Source: Avena insularis (lineage: Eukaryota > Streptophyta > Magnoliopsida > Poales > Poaceae). From it: a DNA stretch of 64,000 nt. A program made the position numbers and the translations under genes. The notes below the pieces were generated by a model. The model saw only the letters and a list, made by a program, of their open reading frames with translations, was not told the DNA's origin and did no database searches. The stretch covers positions 465,280,740 to 465,344,739 of the forward strand of contig CM042686.1 in assembly GCA_023614405.1 (NCBI GenBank), in the 5' to 3' direction. Below, one piece after another: positions 58,737 to 64,000 of the stretch. Numbering within the stretch: position 1 is the first letter of the stretch; the number at the start of each line of letters is the position of its first letter.

Positions 58737-60199
58737 CTTGTCAACACCCGGATTTTTAATCCCAGATGCCTATTATGCCATACCTCAAAATCCCAGGATT
58801 ACCATTTTTGCGAGACATAACAGATTGGATATCACAGTACATCATCCATTACAAACCATGATAAGGTCATACAAATAAAGGATCTCATGATCTAGTCTTA
58901 ATACAAATCAAGCAGCAGAAAAGAAACGTAGTAGGGGCTCCATCTTTAGAGTCACATGCAATGCTGACGATGGGAGATGATCCTAGTTGTCGTAGACATC
59001 CTGGTGTCCATCATCATGGTAGTCCTCCTCATAGTCTGGCCACGGGAATAGCCAAGGACAAAGTCATGAGTACTCTTTAAGTACTCGCAAACTATCACTA
59101 ACAAGTAAGGTAGTTCTAATAGGAACCTTAAGCTCTAGGTTTATTTGCAAAAAGCTAGGTTTAACTAAACTGAGTTTGGAAGTAAAGAAAACTAAATTAA
59201 TGTTCTAAATCACTTAAGTGGAAACCTAGTTTTCATATTCACAACCCTTTTGTGGTCAAGTCAAAATCATGGTTCACTTCACAAGTCATTTTGAAAACAT
59301 CTGATGACGGAACAATATGGCCACTCCAACTGTCCATGACCGTGAACGTGGCTATTCGAATAGTTTGACACTCTGCAGAGGTGGTACACTTTCACCAAAA
59401 AATTCAATACATTCGTCAGGGGTAACCCTGAATCATCATACTTAGTATGCGGATAATCAATCATAGCCTTTCCTTTACACACTCTAGTATACGCACCTCC
59501 CCTATGAGCTTGGCCTCCCAGCCATGGCCATCTGCCATCCTGGGCACTGCATAGGTGGACAATTCACACTCACGAGGTAGCCTTAGCTCAAACCTCTTCC
59601 GCGAGGGAACCCATACTAAGGCATATAAACTTCCAGCTAAGCCCTACCCAATTCGGGTATTGTGGTTATACGGTAAAATTGGAATGGTATCATATCCGAA
59701 CCCAACCATCAGTTTTTATAAAGGGCTAAGGCTCAGGCCTCAACATTTTAATCATCAAATCCTTTTGTGTCCATAACACATGTCAAAACATTCAATAGGA
59801 TGAAACATCATTCCTTGGTTTTCATAATCATTTTCACCAAGTATTCCCATCTAAAGTGATCAACTTTTATGCTTAGCACTAGCCACTAAAGTTAAGAGTG
59901 TTCACCTATGAGGGGTTCTAATCTTCAATCTCATGCCATAGAATGACATCTAAGTACATGCCTACTTTTATACTCTTTATGCTATCTACACTATTTTTCC
60001 AATACTCACAAAGCACTAACTAAGGGTAAAGACTTTAGCAAAGTAAAATAATAAAGCTTGCAAGTAAAACTTGGGATTGGTATAAATCAAAGGTATATAA
60101 CCAAAGCATGCCTAATGCATTTTGCTTAAGTTATCAAGTTTGCAAGTATTAGCTTGCATAGTTCTAGCTTGCCTTGAGTAGAGCAGTGGTTGAAGTTTT

Positions 60200-60223
60200 C
60201 TTCTTCTTCTTCTTCTTCTTCTT
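60200..60223. repeat. (CTT)8 microsatellite in element G 5' LTR
   Basis: Eight CTT units, as in the partner LTR at 42914-42937. Confidence 0.95.
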
Positions 60224-61414
60224 GGTAGTACTCCTCCTCCTCGTATCCGGTGTCGATACTATCGTCTATAAATGAATATGGGGTACACAATCACCAAACA
60301 ATACTTAACTACTTCTATTTAGCAAACTAAGGTTCACACTTGATGATCTAGCATCATCACAATCATCACATGGATTAAAGACTTAATCTTATTTATCTTA
60401 TTTTAGAAAAGTAATTTCTACTCATTGAAATTTATTAAGATTTAATATTCTCCAATTAAAATATGTGATCATGTTGACACATGTCATCACCACATATTCT
60501 AATACATGGGAATGTGATTTAAAGTGTTGATCATATTTCATAAAGTTTAAGATTATCATTTAATAGATTTAAAGTGACTAGAAATACCTATATAGCATTA
60601 TTTTGGTACTAGTCCAAAGTCACTACATGCAAACCTAAATATTTTTAAGTATTTAGATAGATCTTATAAAATGTGATTTTTGAGAGTTGGAATCAACTCA
60701 AAAGCATTTATGGTTGATTTTTGAAGAATGTTTGAAGTTGAAAAAGTCTTTGTCTTGTTATTTTTGGTATAGGTGATATCTAACTCTAAATGATTTAAAT
60801 CCAACGGGCTTGGATAGATAATTTAAATATCTTTCTATCAAAATTGGAATCACACAATTTGGTTTAGTGAAACTCTCTGAATTGATTTTTGAATCTATGG
60901 ACAGAATGGGGTTTTAACTAAATTGAAAAATACTAATTTGAATTCACTAGGCTACGCGGGATACTAAACGGGCCGGCCCAACTACACAGCATAGCGTAGC
61001 AGGCTGTTGACAGGGGTGTCCACTAGTCAGTGACTTAATCTACGCGAAGCGGTATCTACGAATCTGAGCCCTACGGTCAAAATCTAATCTAACGGTCATA
61101 GTTCATCGTCGACGACGAACAACTCCGACGAGGATTTTAACCTAACGCGGCGGTGGGGGTCCGGCGAGGCTCACCAGGGCTCCAGCTAGGGTCAGCGATG
61201 GGGGCGAACGGTGTTGTCATGGACGGCGGTTCGAATGGTGGTCACGGCAGCTCCTGGGGCGGCTTCAATCGATGACGCCCTTCTCCTCCTAAAGCGGCGG
61301 GCTCCGACCAAATTCCGGCGAAGGAGAGCTCGCCTTGCTCCAGGAAAGGGTGAGGGAGTTTTAGTGAGGAGTGGTGAGGGTGTTGGTGTGGAGAATGGAG
61401 GCGGGGGAGGCCTC

Positions 61415-61425
61415 CATTTATATTG
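61415..61425 (-). promoter_or_regulatory. Probable TATA box in element G 5' LTR
   Basis: The minus strand reads CAATATAAATG. It adjoins a perfect palindrome GGAGGCCTCC (61406-61415). The partner LTR has CAGTATAAATG at the same place. Confidence 0.55.
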
Positions 61426-62680
61426 CGGCGAGGGGACCGAACGGCGTGGGCTCGGGCTCGTCGGTGACGATGTTACAGGCGGATAGCAGCGATGCTGAGG
61501 ATAGGAGACGGTGTGTGGTTCCTTGGCGATCATCATGTAAGTAATGGCACAACACGGGGCGGTGTGGAATGGTCAGGCGCGTGCGATGCTCTACGCGGGA
61601 GCGAAGGTGTTTGCGATGGCGTACGGGTGCTACGGGTCGCGCGGCGGCGAACCCGGGGGTGTCTGGGAGGTGGTGGTGATCATGGAGAGTGGGCGCGTGT
61701 GCGGAGAGGGCGAGGCACGGTCAGTGCGAGCCGGTCGGCTACGGCGCACTGGCACGCTCTGGGCACGACACAGAGACGGTGGGCGCGGCGTTGCTAGGGT
61801 GGTCCAGGGCTTGGATGAGGTCGTGGCTGGGACAGGGGTGGCGGTGGACGGTGGCGTGTCTGGTGCGCATCGTGGGCAAGGGCGGCGTGGCTTCTAGCGT
61901 GCTGTCCACTGTTGGCCGGTGATGACCATATTCGGGTGGCACGACACTGGTGCACAACAGCTAAGGGGGGGCTGGTCTGGTGTTGCTCGACACTAGGAGA
62001 GACAAGGGAGTGAAGAGGGGACACTGGGGTGGGTGATTACTGCTCCAACAGTGAAGTTAGGCCAGAGTTAGATTAGTGTCTGTAAAGTGTTTGATGTAAT
62101 GGCCGCAAGAAAATTAATTTGAAATTTTTGAATCAAATTTGGTGAGTGATCTATACTTATGCTTGGTAGTGTATGATTGCTTGGAGAAGTCAAGTGGAAT
62201 TGGTTTGCGTGGTTTTTGAAAAACTGTGATCTTACCATATGAACTAGATTCAAAATTGAACTGTCCATTAAATTGATTTGGAAAATGTTTTTGTAAGTTT
62301 GTAAAGTGGGCCTTGGTTCACTTTTACTTGGTCTATCAAGGGGTGAAAAGAAGTAGAATTGCTTCTGTTAGAAATTCTCTTCTAGGAACACTCAAAGTGG
62401 CCTAGTGGTTAACTTTGGTCAAAATGACCATTTGATTAATTAATTCATATTTGATTTCTTTTTCTTTGGATTTTGTTTGTAATTGGTCTAGATGATGTAG
62501 CATTCACCTTTAAACCATTTCTCATCTTTTGTAGCAATCAAGCATGGCAAATTCACTCAATTCTACACTAGTGCAAAATCACATGCATTCATATTCAAAT
62601 TTGCAATAAAAGTTTTTGTTAACCCTAAACTTGGGTGATTAGAACTTGATAATCTTGATTAACATTTTTGGGGTCTTACA

Positions 62681-62685
62681 TTTAA
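62681..62685. repeat. Right target duplication of element G (TTTAA)
   Basis: TTTAA follows G's TCTTACA terminus and matches 41453-41457. The gag frame of E resumes directly after it. Confidence 0.92.
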
Positions 62686-63094
62686 ATTTCATTATTTCAG
62701 TTCTCGTAGATATAATCTTAGCAGGAGGATAGTATTTTCCAATGAAAGCATCTTTGCATTTAGTCCAAGAATCAATACTATTTATAGTTAGGGATTGCAA
62801 CCATTCTTTAGCTTTTCCTCTCAAAGAGAAAGGAAACAATTTAAGCTTAATAATATCTCCATCTATATCCCTGTGCTTTTGCATCTCACAAAGTTCAACA
62901 AAGTTATTAAGATGAGCAGCAGCATCTTCAGTACCAATACTAGAAAATTGTTCTCTCATAACAATATTAAGCAAAGCAGGTTTAATTTCAAAGAAAGTAG
63001 CTTAAGGAACAGGTGGAGCAATAGGTGTGCACATGAAATCATTGTTGTTGGTGCTAGTGAAGTCACACAACTTAGTATTTTCAAGAGTAGTCAT
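62686..63094 (-). pseudogene. gag: Element E gag, N-terminal part
   Basis: Gag of E appears to start at ATG 63092-63094 (MTTLENTKLCDF). A TAA at 63002-63004 interrupts it, after which the frame is open to the target site of G. Readable gag-domain blocks include NNFVELCEMQK, LFPFSLRGKAKEWLQSL and WTKCKDAFIGKYYP, typical of Athila-type gag. The rest is at 40316-41457. Confidence 0.85.
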
Positions 63095-63254
63095 TTTTGT
63101 GTTTTTAATAAAGAAAGCAAACTAGTACAATTAATTTTTTGTGTGTTTTTGGTAAAGAAACAAGCAAACAAAGCAGAAATAAACTAAGCAAAACAAATAA
63201 AACAAAGTAAAGAGATTGGTTATGAGGGACTCCCCTTGTGAAGATGTCCTTAAC

Positions 63255-63272
63255 TCCCCGGCAACGGCGCCA
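63255..63272 (-). other. Element E primer-binding site (tRNA-Asp type)
   Basis: TCCCCGGCAACGGCGCCA on the plus strand is the reverse of TGGCGCCGTTGCCGGGGA and equals the 3' end of plant tRNA-Asp with CCA. It lies 10 bases from the LTR end. The 160 bases between it and gag form the leader. Confidence 0.9.
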
Positions 63273-63282
63273 GAAAAAGTCT

Positions 63283-64000
63283 TGCTTACTCAAGATGATG
63301 AGCTCGTTGGGGAACCCCAAGAGGAAGGTATGATGAGTATAGCAACAAGTTTTCCCTTAGTTATGAAACAAAGGTTATCGAACCAGTAGGAGCAAGGAAA
63401 CACCTCCAAGGTGTTGTTTCCAACTTGGAATCCTTGACAACACAATCATAGAAATTTCCCCCCAACTCAGTGAGGTTGTCAAGCTCACCGGTTTTGCTGA
63501 AAACAAAGGATTAAACGTATTGTGTGGAAGATAGTAATAGCTTTGTGGAAAGTAAACAGAAAATAGTAAATAGATTGTAGATTGATGGTAAAGAAAGGAC
63601 CGGGATCCATAGTTCACTAGTGGTGATTCTCCTTAAGATAGATGACGTGTTGGGTGAACAAATTACAGCAGGGCAATTGACAAACATCAAGAAAGCATAC
63701 ATGCATATACCAATCATCTTGACTTCTATGAGATTTGATTGGGCATTACAACATTATACATAGACCGTAATCCAACTACATCTATGACTAATAATCCACC
63801 TCCAGGTTATCATCTAAACCCCCTCCAGTATTAAGTTGCAAGCAACAGATAATTGCATTAAGCATTGTGTGTAAAGTAAACAATACGATTGTTCTATGAA
63901 CAAAGGATTGTTGTTTTATCCCTAGTAGCAATAGCACATCTAGTACCTGAGAGATTTCTATCACTTCCTCAAATTCCTAGAGGCATGAACCCACTATTGA
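63283..64000 (-). repeat. Element E 5' LTR, cut by the window end
   Basis: This starts TGCTTACTCAAG and matches 26607 to about 27330 with scattered differences. The other LTR end lies beyond the window. Confidence 0.9.

Larger units (their letters stand above)
41458..62680 (-). mobile_element. Element G: Ty3/Gypsy chromovirus with intact ORF0
   Basis: LTRs at 41458-52918 (split by the LINE H) and 58739-62680 flank a 5.8 kb interior on the minus strand: primer-binding site, ORF0, gag, protease, RT, RNase H, integrase, chromodomain and polypurine tract. Both outer ends carry TTTAA. The architecture matches element A, down to about 220 bases between primer-binding site and ORF0, but the LTR sequences differ. 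It is inserted in the gag of E. Several catalytic residues are substituted, so it is not autonomous now. Confidence 0.93.
58739..62680 (-). repeat. Element G 5' LTR, complete
   Basis: This LTR of 3942 bp starts TGTCAACACCC and ends GGGTCTTACA on the plus strand. It matches the two halves of the other LTR. It carries (CTT)8 at 60200-60223, a GC-rich block at about 61120-61980 and a TATA-like motif at 61415-61425. Frames in the GC-rich block (for example 61211-61486) are not preserved between LTRs and are not called. Confidence 0.93.
26607..64000 (-). mobile_element. Element E: Athila-type Gypsy element with gag and protease only
   Basis: Two LTR copies, 26607-27938 (right-truncated) and 63283 onward (cut by the window), begin TGCTTACTCAAGATGATGA on the plus strand. 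A perfect tRNA-Asp primer-binding site (63255-63272) fixes minus orientation. Gag is split by G into 62686-63094 and 40316-41457, and protease follows at 39887-40315. Downstream, 37453-39886 is non-coding, without reverse transcriptase or integrase. F interrupts the far end. The build resembles non-autonomous Athila-like elements known from Triticeae (for example Sabrina-like forms), but the family name is inference. Confidence 0.85.

Noticed and set aside
61211..62024. Overlapping frames in the GC-rich part of element G LTRs (also 51716-52233 and 43853-44193)
   Set aside because: The frames are not preserved between the two LTR copies and have no recognisable domain.
63255..63272. tRNA-Asp 3' end with CCA on the plus strand, and GCTCTGATACCA-like initiator-Met tRNA ends at 16665 and 58725
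   Set aside because: Only the last 12-18 bases of the tRNAs are present, without a cloverleaf, and each lies next to an LTR. They are primer-binding sites, not tRNA genes.
1..64000. DNA transposons (CACTA, Mutator, MITE) and host exons
   Set aside because: No terminal inverted repeats with target duplications, transposase motifs or host-protein motifs were seen; all long stretches fit the eight retroelements.

Overview
This is transposon DNA from a large plant nuclear genome, most likely a pooid grass such as a member of the Triticeae or a relative. Three things point there: a BARE/WIS/Angela-like Copia LTR type, Athila-type Gypsy elements primed by tRNA-Asp, and several levels of nested insertion. 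The species cannot be named from the sequence alone. I found no host gene, tRNA, rRNA, CRISPR array or bacterial-type feature in the 64 kb.

Layout, using element letters A to H. A (1-22952, +) is a Ty3/Gypsy chromovirus with 4.6 kb LTRs and an extra reading frame (ORF0) between the primer-binding site and gag. Its left end is outside the window. B (10021-18365, -) is a Copia element inserted at A's polypurine tract/3' LTR boundary, with target duplication GAGAC. C (22953-24767, -) is a remnant of a second Copia family. D (24768-26606, +) is the 5' end of an Athila-type Gypsy element cut inside gag by E. E (26607 to beyond 64000, -) is another Athila-type element that carries gag and protease but shows no reverse transcriptase or integrase. 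Inside E lie F (27939-37452, +), a partly tandem Copia element of B's LTR family, and G (41458-62680, -), a second Gypsy chromovirus with ORF0, inserted in E's gag with target duplication TTTAA. H (44039-51587, +) is an L1-type LINE inside G's left LTR.

Almost every coding region is broken by stops, frameshifts or catalytic substitutions, so most genes are called pseudogenes. The main exception is G's 255-codon ORF0, which is uninterrupted while gag and pol around it have decayed. F keeps the most complete Copia pol, with one in-frame stop and one frameshift.

The inferred insertion order is C, then A and D into C, then E into D, then F and G into E, and last H into G; B went into A. I saw no undescribed defence or regulatory system. 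The observations most worth following are the shared ORF0 architecture of A and G, the mismatch between B's similar LTRs and its ruined pol, E's missing polymerase module, F's tandem structure with a sharp change in identity, and a GC-rich dyad just upstream of the TATA box in the LTRs of D and E.
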